Positions 34,952 to 43,857 of a stretch of 64,000 nucleotides of DNA are shown here, piece by piece; position 1 is the stretch's first letter; every line of letters starts with the position of its first letter. The notes beneath the pieces were generated by a model that ran no database searches, was not told the origin of the DNA, and was given only the letters and a program-made list of their open reading frames with translations. Source of the stretch: Pseudomonas hunanensis (GTDB taxonomy: Bacteria > Pseudomonadota > Gammaproteobacteria > Pseudomonadales > Pseudomonadaceae); NCBI RefSeq assembly GCF_013393325.1, contig NZ_QJRC01000070.1, positions 1-64,000 of the forward strand, written 5' to 3'. Both the position numbers and the translations under genes were made by a program.

Positions 34952-36880
34952 CTAACCTTGTTCGACGCGATTGCGCCCATGCTCCTTGGCCCGGTACAAC
35001 GCGGCATCGGCGCGCTTGAGCACTTGGTCGCTGCGCTCCCCAGGACGGAATGCGCCCAGACCGATGGAGGTAGTGATCACCACCCGTTCACCCTTGAAGT
35101 GAAATGGGCAGGCCTCGACGGTGGCACGCAGCAGCTCGGCCACCTGTGCGGCGGCCGCCGGCGGGGTCTGCGGTAGCAGCAAGACGAACTCTTCGCCGCC
35201 AAAACGGGCGATGAAATCACGACCACGCAGGCGCTTGCGCAACTGGTCGGCAACGATCTTGAGGACCTTGTCTCCAGCCAGGTGCCCATAGCTGTCATTG
35301 ATGCGTTTGAAATGGTCAAGGTCGAGAATCGCCATCGCCAGATGGCCACCGTTTTCTTGCCAGTCGAGCATTTCGCGTTCGACTCGCTCGCTCCAGGCGG
35401 CACGGTTGGGCAGGCCAGTGAGCGGGTCGAGCAGGGCTTTCTGGCGCTGCTCCTCCAGATGCTCGCGATAGCCAAGCGCCTCGTGCTCCATGTTCGCCAC
35501 CCGCTCCGACAGGCCTTGCAGACGGCCAGCCAGCTCTTGCTCACGGCGATCACGCTCATGCTTGTGCTCGTCCATGGTCACCAGCAAGCCTTCCAGGCGG
35601 TTTTCCAGGATGTGCTTGAGGCTGTCTACGTCGGCGGCGCCTTGCACGCTGCTCTGCAGGCCATCGACGTGCTCGCGCAGTTGGCTATCCAGCTCGCGGG
35701 CCGCACTGCTGTTGTCGGCATGGCCGGCGCTGGCCTCATGCAAGTGGCTTTGGAAACCTTCCAGGCGTTCGTTGAGCTGCTGCAGGTAGGTTTCAAATTC
35801 GTGCTGGCCGCTGTCGGTAATCGCCAGCATGAGTACCGCCAGATCATCCAGCACCGGGATCAGCTCATACCAGTTCAAGCCGCGGGCAACCCGCTCGCGC
35901 ATTTCCAACGCCTGGGCCTTGTGCCGCTCGGGCAGGCTGAGGTCATCGAGCAGGCCGATCAAGGTTTGCTCGATGTGCGCGGCAACCTGGCTGTAAGGCG
36001 GCTCCACCGCGTAGGGCAGGGCATAGGGGCCGTCTTCGCCGAAGGTTTCTTCCAGTGTCGGTAGCGGCTCTGCCTCAGCCAACGGCTCGCTGGCGGCAGC
36101 TTCTGCCACTGGTGCTTCATCCTGTGGCATCTGTGGCAACGAGGCGGGCTGCGTTTCGACCGACTCGATCAGCGCCGGGCCAGAAACTTCCAGCTCAGCC
36201 TCGGGTGCGTCAGTCACTTCGGCGCAGGAGGCAGCAGGGCCCGGCAACGGTTGTAGCGCATCGACGTCATCGGGCGGCAAGAGTGCGATGCTGCCCGCTG
36301 CCTGGGGCTGGGCTTCGGCCACCGGCGCATGCTCTGCCTCCGCCAGTGTTTCTTCTTCGCGGCTGCCGAACAAACGCTGCAGAAAACCTGGCCGGGCGTC
36401 TTCGCCGGGTTTGCCCAAGGCCGACAGCGCGCGCCCCTGCAGGCCGCTCAACTCGCCCAGCAGCGGCGGCAGCTCGCGTGACTGGGCAACCCCGCCGTCG
36501 AGCTTCTTCGCCAGTTTTTTCAATGGCCGCGAGATATCGCTGGGCAGCGGTAAGCCTTGCAGTTGGCCAACCAGTGCGGTCAGCGCATCGCTGACTTGGT
36601 TCATGCGGGTTTCGCGACGCTGTTCGGAGTCCAACACCGCTTTTTCAAGGCGCGGAATCAACCCGGCAAGGCCGGCGTCCATATTGTCGCTGCGGATGAC
36701 ATCGCGCATTTCCTTCATGCACTCATCGACGATCTTGTCACTGCCTTCGGCAGCCAGGGTGCTACGCACCAGGCCGCGACGCAGCAAGTCAAGACGGGCA
36801 TCCCAACGGCGTTCGAGCCTTTCTTGCTGCTCGATGCTTTTCAGGTATTTTTCTTTCCAGCGCTCTGCGTCTTCAGTCAT
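34952..36880 (-). CDS. GGDEF diguanylate cyclase (DgcH-like)
   Basis: This 642-aa cytoplasmic protein has a helical N-terminal half, an acidic, Pro/Ala-rich linker (about residues 170-300), a helical middle and a C-terminal GGDEF domain (about 475-640). The active site reads ARFGGEEFVLLL, and an RGRD inhibitory site lies exactly five residues earlier. This indicates an active, product-inhibited cyclase. No membrane helices. Start set at ATG 36880; an upstream in-frame TTG at 36907 lacks support. Position matches dgcH (PA5487) of P. aeruginosa. Confidence 0.92.
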   Translation of the reverse strand: MTEDAERWKEKYLKSIEQQERLERRWDARLDLLRRGLVRSTLAAEGSDKIVDECMKEMRDVIRSDNMDAGLAGLIPRLEKAVLDSEQRRETRMNQVSDALTALVGQLQGLPLPSDISRPLKKLAKKLDGGVAQSRELPPLLGELSGLQGRALSALGKPGEDARPGFLQRLFGSREEETLAEAEHAPVAEAQPQAAGSIALLPPDDVDALQPLPGPAASCAEVTDAPEAELEVSGPALIESVETQPASLPQMPQDEAPVAEAAASEPLAEAEPLPTLEETFGEDGPYALPYAVEPPYSQVAAHIEQTLIGLLDDLSLPERHKAQALEMRERVARGLNWYELIPVLDDLAVLMLAITDSGQHEFETYLQQLNERLEGFQSHLHEASAGHADNSSAARELDSQLREHVDGLQSSVQGAADVDSLKHILENRLEGLLVTMDEHKHERDRREQELAGRLQGLSERVANMEHEALGYREHLEEQRQKALLDPLTGLPNRAAWSERVEREMLDWQENGGHLAMAILDLDHFKRINDSYGHLAGDKVLKIVADQLRKRLRGRDFIARFGGEEFVLLLPQTPPAAAAQVAELLRATVEACPFHFKGERVVITTSIGLGAFRPGERSDQVLKRADAALYRAKEHGRNRVEQG

Positions 36881-36907
36881 GCCCAGGTCCGCAAACGGTG
36901 ATGGCAA

Positions 36908-37762
36908 TTAGCTCAAAACCGGCAGCGTATCCACAGTCAATGCATCAGGCAATCGAATCTCGACAGCAACGGGAAGGTGGTCGGAAATTGGCTGCGCCAG
37001 CACCTCGACCCGCTCCAAAGTGAGGCTTGGGCTGAGCAGGATATGGTCCAGGCAACGTTGCGGTCGCCAGCTGGGGAAAGTGGCTTCGACTTGCGGGGCA
37101 ACCAGGCCAAGGTCGCGCAACGGCGAATGCTCCAGCAGGTCGGTGGCATGGGTGTTCATGTCGCCCATCAGTACCTGGTGACGGTAACCGCCAATCAGCT
37201 CGCGAATGTAGCCCAGCTGCAGGGCGCGGGTCTTGGCCCCCAATGCCAGGTGCATCATCACCACGATCAGCGCATCTTTGCCCTCGCCAAAACGCACCAG
37301 GATCGCACCACGCCCGGCCGGCCCTGGCAACGGGTGGTCTTCGAGCAGTTGCGGTTTCAGGCGGCTGAGCACGCCGTTGCTGTGCTGGGCAAAACGCCCG
37401 AGGTTACGGTTGAGCTGCTGGTACCAATAGGGGAAGGCACCCAGATGGGCCAAGTGTTCCACCTGGTTGACGTAGCCCGAGCGCAGGCTACCGCCGTCGG
37501 CTTCCTGCAGGGCCACCAGGTCGAAGTCACCCAGCAGCTTGCCGATCTTCTGCAGGTTGCCGGCCCGCCCGTTGTGCGGCAGCAAGTGCTGCCAGCTACG
37601 GGTCAGGTAATGCCGGTAGCGCTCGGTGCTGATGCCCACCTGGATGTTGAAACTGAGCAGCCGCAGCCGACCATCCTCGGGCAGGCCTGGGGCCTGCAGG
37701 TGGTGCTCGTTGACCTGCGGCTGGTGCAGGCCAATGCCACGCGTAGCTCTGAGGCGGGGCAT
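36908..37762 (-). CDS. Endonuclease/exonuclease/phosphatase (EEP) family protein
   Basis: This 284-aa EEP-fold metal-dependent hydrolase shows the fold's catalytic pieces in order: LSFNIQVG, LVALQEADGG, MGDMNTHATD and a terminal PISDHLPVAVEIRL. Family members cut DNA or phosphodiesters or remove phosphates. No signal peptide is visible, so it is probably cytoplasmic. Substrate unknown. It lies 12 bp after dsbA on the same strand and 27 bp before the GGDEF gene, so the three may share a transcript. Confidence 0.87.
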   Translation of the reverse strand: MPRLRATRGIGLHQPQVNEHHLQAPGLPEDGRLRLLSFNIQVGISTERYRHYLTRSWQHLLPHNGRAGNLQKIGKLLGDFDLVALQEADGGSLRSGYVNQVEHLAHLGAFPYWYQQLNRNLGRFAQHSNGVLSRLKPQLLEDHPLPGPAGRGAILVRFGEGKDALIVVMMHLALGAKTRALQLGYIRELIGGYRHQVLMGDMNTHATDLLEHSPLRDLGLVAPQVEATFPSWRPQRCLDHILLSPSLTLERVEVLAQPISDHLPVAVEIRLPDALTVDTLPVLS

Positions 37763-37774
37763 GGGTTACGCCGC

Positions 37775-38407
37775 TTACTTAGCGGCGCGCTCCTTCTCGA
37801 TCAGCTGGTCGGCGACGTTCAGTACACCTTCCGGCCCGCCAGCGGTACCCAGGTCGAAGCGATACTTGCCGTTGACCACCATGCTCGGTACGCCGGTAAT
37901 TTCATACTTCTTCGCCAGTTCCTTGGCCTGGTTGACCTGGCCCTTGATGGCGAACGAATTGAAGGTGGCGAGGAACTTGTCCTTGTCCACGCCCTGAGTG
38001 GCGAGGAAGTCGGCCATCTCTTCTGGTTTGGTCAAATGCTTGCGCTGGTTCTGGATGGCATCGAACACCGCCGCGTGCACCTTGTGCTCGACGCCCATGG
38101 CTTCGAGGGTGAGGAACATCTGGCCGTGTGCATCCCAAGGGCCACCGAACATGGCCGGTACGCGTTTGAAGTTGACGTCCTTGGGCAGCTTGTCGACCCA
38201 CGGGTTGATGACCGGCTCGAAGTGGTAGCAGTGAGGGCAGCCGTACCAGAACAGCTCGACCACTTCGATCTTGCCAGGCACGGAAACCTGAACAGGGTTG
38301 CTCAGCTCGATGTATTCCTTGCCGGCAACAGGCTCCGCGGCCTGGACGGCAGTCATACCGAATACGCTGGCGGCGACCAGCGCAGCGCTGAGAATCAGTT
38401 TACGCAT
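37775..38407 (-). CDS. dsbA: Thiol:disulfide oxidoreductase DsbA
   Basis: This 210-aa periplasmic oxidase has a signal peptide (about residues 1-23, VQA), active site CPHC (Cys57-Cys60) in LFWYGCPHCYHFEP, and the cis-proline segment GVPSMVVNG. It introduces disulfides into exported proteins and is reoxidised by DsbB. It follows the cytochrome c4 gene after an intrinsic terminator, so it probably has its own promoter in the 150-bp gap. Confidence 0.95.
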   Translation of the reverse strand: MRKLILSAALVAASVFGMTAVQAAEPVAGKEYIELSNPVQVSVPGKIEVVELFWYGCPHCYHFEPVINPWVDKLPKDVNFKRVPAMFGGPWDAHGQMFLTLEAMGVEHKVHAAVFDAIQNQRKHLTKPEEMADFLATQGVDKDKFLATFNSFAIKGQVNQAKELAKKYEITGVPSMVVNGKYRFDLGTAGGPEGVLNVADQLIEKERAAK

Positions 38408-38502
38408 GCTTTACTCCTGAGCAGTCATGGGTCGCCACGACGCGACCTGCACTGAGACAGGCCGGGAAGGGCCGAGTTCTGTAGTGTAACGGCTGCGGAC
38501 TG

Positions 38503-38528
38503 AAAAAAGGGCGGCCCGGCCGCCCTTT
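38503..38528 (-). terminator. Terminator of the cytochrome c5-c4 unit
   Basis: On the minus strand a GGGCGGC/GCCGCCC stem extended by AAA/TTT with a 3-nt loop (38506-38528) is followed by TTTTTT. It lies 30 bp after the cytochrome c4 stop. Confidence 0.92.
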
Positions 38529-38557
38529 CATCATTGGCCTACAACATTAACTGAAAG

Positions 38558-39175
38558 TTAATGCAGGCCCTGGATATAGCTGGCCAACGCCTCGATGTCG
38601 TGGTTGCTCAGCTTGCCGGCAATGGTGCGCATGGTCATGGCATCGCCATCGTTGGTGCGGTTGCCTTCGCGGAAGTCCGTGAGCTGCTTGGTCACGTACT
38701 GAGAGTGCTGACCGCCCAGGTGCGGGAAGCCGGCCAAAGCGATGCCTGCACCGTTGGGCGAGTGGCAGCCGGTGCAGGCAGGCATGCCTTTCTCCAGGTC
38801 GCCGCCATTGAACAGCGAACGGCCGCGCTCGACCAGCTTGGGATCGGCAGCGCCCACGCTACCTTTCTGGCTGGAGAAGTAGGCGGCGATGTCGGCCAGG
38901 TCCTGGTCGCTGAAGGCGGTCAGCATGCCGGTCATCTCCAACACGGTACGCTTGCCCGACTTGATATCGTGCAGTTGTTTTTCGAGGTAGCGCTGGCCTT
39001 GGCCGGCCAGTTTCGGGAAGTTCGGTGCCAGGCTGTTGCCGTCGGGGTTGTGGCAGGCGCCACAGACGGCAGTCTTGGCCTGGCCAGCGGCGGCATCGCC
39101 TTTGATAGGTTGCGCAGCAGTGGCCGCACCTGCGACACCCAGGGTCAACAGCAGACTCACGACTAGTTTGTTCAT
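38558..39175 (-). CDS. Diheme cytochrome c4
   Basis: This 205-aa periplasmic diheme cytochrome has a signal peptide (about residues 1-20) and two homologous halves. Heme-binding motifs are CGACH (38-42) and CTGCH (near 135), each followed by the usual distal methionine regions (LEMTGMLTAFSD and DAMTMRTIAGKL). Cytochrome c4 passes electrons from the bc1 complex to terminal oxidases, mainly cbb3 and possibly caa3. It lies 31 bp downstream of the c5-like gene. Confidence 0.95.
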   Translation of the reverse strand: MNKLVVSLLLTLGVAGAATAAQPIKGDAAAGQAKTAVCGACHNPDGNSLAPNFPKLAGQGQRYLEKQLHDIKSGKRTVLEMTGMLTAFSDQDLADIAAYFSSQKGSVGAADPKLVERGRSLFNGGDLEKGMPACTGCHSPNGAGIALAGFPHLGGQHSQYVTKQLTDFREGNRTNDGDAMTMRTIAGKLSNHDIEALASYIQGLH

Positions 39176-39206
39176 CAGCTAATCCAACACGGCTAAGGGT
39201 GAAATG

Positions 39207-39509
39207 TTATGTATCGGGACTGCCGCTCATCCAAAGGATGACCAAACGGTAGTCCTCGGCACTGCAGTCCATGCACAATCCACGCGGCGGCATAGCCTTG
39301 AAACCCTGGGTCACGTGCTTCACCAGTACCTCCATGCCTTGCGCCAGCCTTGGCTCCCAAGCCGCCCGGTCACCCTGTCTGGGTGCCTGTGGCAACTGCC
39401 CGGTGTGACAGGCCGCACACGTGCGGTTGTACAACACCTCGGGATCCTGTGTAGCCTGTGCGCTGAAAACCGGCAGGAACATACCGACAGCAAGCAGCCA
39501 TTTCGCCAT
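39207..39509 (-). CDS. Cytochrome c5-family monoheme protein
   Basis: This 100-aa periplasmic cytochrome has a signal peptide (about residues 1-19), heme motif CAACH (31-35), axial Met in KAMPPRG, and the c5-type disulfide pair in [11 protein letters not shown]. It should act as a small electron carrier together with cytochrome c4 just downstream. Divergent from engB across about 200 bp that contain the promoters of both genes. Confidence 0.9.
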
Positions 39510-39710
39510 GCGGAACGACCTTCAGGGTTGGGGGCCGCGCTGCGTTCTGTTGCGCGAGCTATTGTTCGACACCCCATGCCCGTTCTCCTTCGCTGGGAGA
39601 ATGAGCACACAAAAACTGGGGCATTATATACTTCCGCCATCCAAACGGAAACGACACCGCTTGCCAGGCTCGGGCCTACAGAGTCAGGCAACACCCACAT
39701 CGGATATCCC

Positions 39711-40343
39711 ATGCAAGTCAAGAACCCCATCCTCGGCCTCTGCCAGAAAGCCACATTCGCCCTTAGCGCAGCCAAGGTCGAACAATGCCCGGACGACCAG
39801 GGTTACGAGGTGGCTTTTGCCGGCCGTTCAAACGCCGGCAAATCCAGCGCCCTCAACACCCTGACTCATGCCAGCCTGGCGCGTACCTCGAAAACTCCAG
39901 GGCGCACCCAGCTGTTGAATTTCTTCAGTCTGGACGATGAACGGCGTTTGGTCGACCTGCCGGGCTACGGTTATGCAAAAGTCCCGATTCCGCTCAAGCA
40001 GCACTGGCAGAAACACCTGGAAGCCTACCTGGGCAGCCGGGAGTGCCTGCGTGGCGTGATCCTGATGATGGACGTGCGCCACCCGATGACCGACTTCGAC
40101 AAGATGATGCTCGACTGGGCCAAGGCCAGCGGCATGCCGATGCACATCCTGCTGACCAAGGCCGACAAGCTGACCCACGGCGCGGGCAAGAACACCTTGC
40201 TCAAGGTGCAGTCGGAAATCCGCAAGGGCTGGGGCGATGGCGTGACCATCCAGCTGTTCTCGGCACCCAAGCGCCTGGGCGTGGAAGACGCCTACCGGGT
40301 GCTGGCGGGCTGGATGGAGCTGGAAGACAAGCCAGTCGCCTGA
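39711..40343 (+). CDS. engB: Ribosome-biogenesis GTPase EngB/YsxC
   Basis: This 210-aa TrmE-Era-EngA-EngB GTPase has G1 [11 protein letters not shown]3 DLPGYGYA and G4 TKADKL. It is needed for late 50S assembly. The start at 39711 gives [16 protein letters not shown] as in homologues; the longer open frame to 39204 is antisense to the cytochrome gene. Gene order engB-sRNA-polA is conserved with E. coli (yihA-spf-polA). Confidence 0.95.
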
Positions 40344-40351
40344 AGCTGCAC

Positions 40352-40377
40352 TGCCCCGCTCTTGTGGGAGCGGGGCA
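40352..40377 (+). terminator. Hairpin after engB
   Basis: A perfect 10-bp stem (TGCCCCGCTC with GAGCGGGGCA) has a 6-nt loop, starting 8 bp after the engB stop. There is no T-tract. Its sequence (GTGGGAGCGGGG) resembles half of a REP element and may be derived from one. Confidence 0.55.
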
Positions 40378-40398
40378 CCTTGGTGGCAAATTCCGGGC

Positions 40399-40528
40399 AA
40401 AAAAAACCCCGGACTTCGTATGGGGAGGGGGAAGTTCGGGGTCCAAGTCCGGACCGCTAGGGCGGGGTCCAGATATCTGCCAACACTTAACACAACATAG
40501 GAGCATCGAAGGGCTTCACCAGCCATTC
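40399..40528 (-). ncRNA. ersA: ErsA / Spot42-position small RNA
   Basis: Between engB and polA, transcribed like polA, lies a ~130-nt RNA-like unit with a sigma22-type promoter and a strong terminator. The predicted transcript starts with a CTGAATGGCTGG-type sequence. It ends in a hairpin (40407-40417 with 40431-40441) whose loop is C-rich (CCCCCTCCCC), followed by eight U. The C-rich loop could pair with Shine-Dalgarno sequences, as known for ErsA of P. aeruginosa, which occupies the same locus and regulates envelope and biofilm mRNAs. Exact 5' end estimated. Confidence 0.85.
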
Positions 40529-40534
40529 AGTTAC

Positions 40535-40562
40535 TCTGAGTTCCGCTTCACCGGTTTAGTTC
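40535..40562 (-). promoter_or_regulatory. Sigma22 (AlgU)-type promoter of the sRNA
   Basis: On the minus strand GAACTA (40562-40557), a 17-bp spacer and TCAGA (40539-40535) closely match the envelope-stress consensus GAACTT-N16/17-TCnnA. Transcription would start about 7 nt later near 40528. This links the sRNA to AlgU and thus to the same envelope-stress network as AlgB/KinB. Confidence 0.75.
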
Positions 40563-40677
40563 CGAAGCCCTGAAAACTATTTGCGATAGTTTCATGAAAC
40601 TTCAGCACCAATGGCACTGAGCGGTGCCAGGATCCGCGTCGCTACGTCGCAGATCCTACACAGCTTTCCCTGCTCAA

Positions 40678-43425
40678 TCAGTGAGCTTCGTCCCAATTCG
40701 CACCAATTCCTGCCTCCACCAGTAGCGGTACATCCAGCTGCGCTGCCTGGCTCATGTGCTGGCGAATTTCATCTTTCACCTGCTGAACCAGGTCCTCGCG
40801 TACCTCGAGTACCAGTTCGTCGTGTACCTGCAGGATCACTCGGGCATCCAGCCCGCTCTCGCTCAGCCAGTTATCCACATTGACCATGGCCCGCTTGATG
40901 ATGTCGGCCGCGGTGCCCTGCATCGGCGCGTTGATCGCCGTACGCTCGGCGCCTTTGCGCAGGGCGGGGTTCTTGGCGTTGATGTCCGGCAGGTACAGAC
41001 GACGGCCGAACAGGGTTTCGACAAAACCTTGCTCGGCCGCCTGAGCGCGGGTGCGTTCCATGTAGGCCAGCACGCCTGGGTAGCGGGCGAAGTAGCGGTC
41101 GATGTAATCCTGCGACTGCTTGCGGTCGACGCCGATCTGCTTGGCCAAACCAAAGGCGCTCATGCCGTAGATCAGGCCGAAGTTGATGGCCTTGGCCTTG
41201 CGACGTTGGTCGGTGGTGACGTCTTGCAAGGCCACACCGAACACTTCCGCCGCCGTGGCGCGGTGCACGTCGAGGTCGTTGCGGAAAGCGTGCAGCAAGC
41301 CTTCGTCCTTGGCCAGGTGGGCCATGATGCGCAACTCGATCTGCGAGTAGTCCGCCGCCAGCAGTTTGTATCCTGGGCTGGCGATGAACGCCTGGCGGAT
41401 GCGCCGGCCTTCGGCGGTACGGATCGGGATGTTCTGCAGGTTAGGGTCGCTCGACGACAGCCGGCCAGTGGCCGCCACAGCCTGCTGGTAGGAGGTGTGG
41501 ATACGCCCGGTGCGGGGGTTGATCTGGCCCGGCAGCTTGTCTGTGTAGGTGCTTTTGAGCTTGCTCAGGCTGCGGTACTGCATCAGTACCTCAGGCAGTG
41601 GGTAACCGAGCAAGGCCAGCTCATCGAGCACCGCTTCGGCGGTGGAGGGCTGGCCCTTGGCGGTCTTGCTCAGCACCGGCATGCCAAGCTTGTCGTAAAG
41701 GATCGCGCCCAACTGCTTGGGCGAGCCGAGGTTGAATTCCTCGCCGGCCAGCTCGTAGGCACGTTGCTCCAGTTCGCCCATCTTCACGCCCAGTTCGCCG
41801 CTTTGGACGTGCAACAGCGCGGCATCGACCAGCGCGCCCTGGCGCTCGATCTTGGCCAGCACTGGCACCAGCGGCATCTCGATGTCCATCAGCACCGGCT
41901 GCACGCTTGGCGTCTGTGCCAGGCGTGCCTGCAGCGCCTGGTGCAGGCGCAGGGTGATGTCGGCGTCTTCGGCCGCGTAGGGGCCGGCCTTGTCCAGGTT
42001 GATCTGGTTGAAAGTGAGCTGCTTCGCGCCCTTGCCGGCGATATCCTCGAAGGCGATGGTGGTGTGGTCGAGGTACTTCTGCGCCAGGCTGTCCATGTCA
42101 TGACGGGTGGCGGTGGAGTTCAGCACATACGACTCGAGCATGGTGTCGTAGGCCACGCCACGCATCTCGATGGCGGGCGAGCCATTGGCGAGGATGTTGA
42201 TGTCATACTTCGCGTTCTGCCCGACCTTGGCCTTGGCCGGGTCTTCCAGCAGTGGTTTCAGCGCCAGCAGCACGGCGTCGCGGTCCAGTTGGGCTGGCGC
42301 GCCTTCGTAATCGTGGGCCAGCGGCACATAAGCCGCCTCATGGGGCGCAACAGCGAAAGACAGGCCAACCAGCTGCGCCTTCTGGGCATCCAGGCCGGTT
42401 GTTTCGGTATCGAAGGCGAACAGCGGCGCCTGACGCAGCTTGTCCAGCCAGGCCTCGAAACGGGCCTGGTCAAGAATGGTTTCGTACGTCGGCTCAACCT
42501 TGGCCGCCGGCACTTCGACCGGCGCAACCTCATTACCCGCCCTTGCGGCCTCACGCTGCACTTCGGCAACCCAGCTCTTGAACTCCATCTCGGTGTACAG
42601 CGCCTGCAACGCTTCGCGATCAGGCTCACCGCACACCAGCGCATCCACTTCGACATCCAGCGGCACATCGACCTTGATGGTGGCCAGCTCGTAGGACAGG
42701 AACGCTGCGTCCCGGTGCTCTTCAAGCTTGGCCGGCAAGGTCTTGGCGCCACGAATGGCCAGTGCCGGTACCTTGTCCAGGTTCGCGTACAAATCGCTGA
42801 GGCCGCCGCCGATACCGGTCAGCAGGCCCACGGCGGTTTTTTCGCCCACGCCCGGTACGCCGGGAATGTTGTCGACCTTGTCACCCATCAGGGCCAGGAA
42901 GTCGATGATATGTTCCGGGCCGACGCCAAATTTCTCGTGCACGCCAGCCACGTCCAGCACGCTTCCGGTCATGGTGTTGACCAAGGTAATGTGCCCGTCC
43001 ACCAGCTGAGCCATGTCCTTGTCACCGGTCGAAATGATCACCGGGCGACCCTTCGCGGCAGCACTGCGCGCCAGGGTGCCGATGACGTCGTCGGCCTCTA
43101 CACCCTCGACGCACAGTAACGGATAGCCCAGCGCCTTCACGCTGGCATGCAGCGGCTCGACCTGCACCCGCAGGTCGTCCGGCATGCTGGGGCGGTTGGC
43201 CTTGTATTCGGCGAACATGGCATCGCGGAAAGTGCCGCCCTTGGCGTCGAACACCACGGCGAACAGGCTGTCGGGGTATTGCTTGCGCAGGCTCTTGAGC
43301 ATGTTCAGCACACCCTTCACCGCACCGGTCGGCATGCCCTTGGACGTGGTCAGCGGCGGCAGCGCGTGAAAGGCGCGGTACAGGTAGGAGGAACCGTCCA
43401 CCAGGACGAGGGGCGCTTGGCTCAT
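40678..43425 (-). CDS. polA: DNA polymerase I
   Basis: This 915-aa polymerase has an N-terminal 5'-3' nuclease (about residues 1-290, [19 protein letters not shown]). The 3'-5' exonuclease region (about 310-500) keeps [13 protein letters not shown], so proofreading residues are present. The polymerase domain follows with [12 protein letters not shown] and [10 protein letters not shown]. It fills gaps in repair and removes Okazaki primers. Start set at ATG 43425 ([12 protein letters not shown]); an upstream extension of 20 residues is unlikely. It is followed on the same strand by the sRNA. Confidence 0.97.
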   Translation of the reverse strand: MSQAPLVLVDGSSYLYRAFHALPPLTTSKGMPTGAVKGVLNMLKSLRKQYPDSLFAVVFDAKGGTFRDAMFAEYKANRPSMPDDLRVQVEPLHASVKALGYPLLCVEGVEADDVIGTLARSAAAKGRPVIISTGDKDMAQLVDGHITLVNTMTGSVLDVAGVHEKFGVGPEHIIDFLALMGDKVDNIPGVPGVGEKTAVGLLTGIGGGLSDLYANLDKVPALAIRGAKTLPAKLEEHRDAAFLSYELATIKVDVPLDVEVDALVCGEPDREALQALYTEMEFKSWVAEVQREAARAGNEVAPVEVPAAKVEPTYETILDQARFEAWLDKLRQAPLFAFDTETTGLDAQKAQLVGLSFAVAPHEAAYVPLAHDYEGAPAQLDRDAVLLALKPLLEDPAKAKVGQNAKYDINILANGSPAIEMRGVAYDTMLESYVLNSTATRHDMDSLAQKYLDHTTIAFEDIAGKGAKQLTFNQINLDKAGPYAAEDADITLRLHQALQARLAQTPSVQPVLMDIEMPLVPVLAKIERQGALVDAALLHVQSGELGVKMGELEQRAYELAGEEFNLGSPKQLGAILYDKLGMPVLSKTAKGQPSTAEAVLDELALLGYPLPEVLMQYRSLSKLKSTYTDKLPGQINPRTGRIHTSYQQAVAATGRLSSSDPNLQNIPIRTAEGRRIRQAFIASPGYKLLAADYSQIELRIMAHLAKDEGLLHAFRNDLDVHRATAAEVFGVALQDVTTDQRRKAKAINFGLIYGMSAFGLAKQIGVDRKQSQDYIDRYFARYPGVLAYMERTRAQAAEQGFVETLFGRRLYLPDINAKNPALRKGAERTAINAPMQGTAADIIKRAMVNVDNWLSESGLDARVILQVHDELVLEVREDLVQQVKDEIRQHMSQAAQLDVPLLVEAGIGANWDEAH

Positions 43426-43500
43426 GAGCAGAATCAACCTTTTCGACGGGTCCGGCGCTAGAATAGCCAGAATCATTGACGACAAAGGGACTAGGTTATC

Positions 43501-43788
43501 ATGCGTACACTCAATCGCCTGTTACTGCTCGGCCTGTTGGCAACCATGCCTGTCGTTACCCTGGCGGCGGACGACGCCCCCTCGGCCGATCCCGAGGTGA
43601 CCATTCGCACGGAAGGCGACAAAACCATCCAGGAGTACCGGCAAAACGGCTTCCTGTATGCGATCAAGATCACGCCGAAAAACGGCAAGCCTTATTTTCT
43701 GGTACGCGCCGATGGCACTGATGCCAATTTCATTCGATCCGACCAGCCGGACATGCTGATTCCGTCCTGGAAGATCTTCGAGTGGTAA
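43501..43788 (+). CDS. DUF2782 periplasmic protein
   Basis: This 95-aa protein has a signal peptide (about residues 1-22, LAADD) and a DUF2782 domain: [21 protein letters not shown] (split here as two stretches of the domain) then [15 protein letters not shown] and a terminal SWKIFEW. It is found next to polA and thrB in Pseudomonas (PA5494 position). No function is established. Divergent from polA by 75 bp; followed by a terminator-like hairpin before thrB. Confidence 0.85.
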   Translation: MRTLNRLLLLGLLATMPVVTLAADDAPSADPEVTIRTEGDKTIQEYRQNGFLYAIKITPKNGKPYFLVRADGTDANFIRSDQPDMLIPSWKIFEW

Positions 43789-43833
43789 TCTGACGCGCAC
43801 CGTTCACATCAACCCGGCACTTCCCGGCGGAAG

Positions 43834-43853
43834 TGCCCGTATGGGCATTTTTT
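43834..43853 (+). terminator. Terminator-like hairpin abutting the thrB start
   Basis: TGCCC-GTAT-GGGCA is followed by TTTTTT, ending 4 nt before the thrB ATG at 43858. It is a short but classical intrinsic terminator for the DUF2782 gene. It occupies the place where a ribosome-binding site for thrB would be expected. Confidence 0.7.
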
Positions 43854-43857
43854 CATC

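Noticed and set aside
40756-43119. 787-codon open frame antisense to polA
   Set aside because: It is a GC-rich shadow of polA codons, rich in His/Gln/Arg/Val, without domain signals or a ribosome-binding site.
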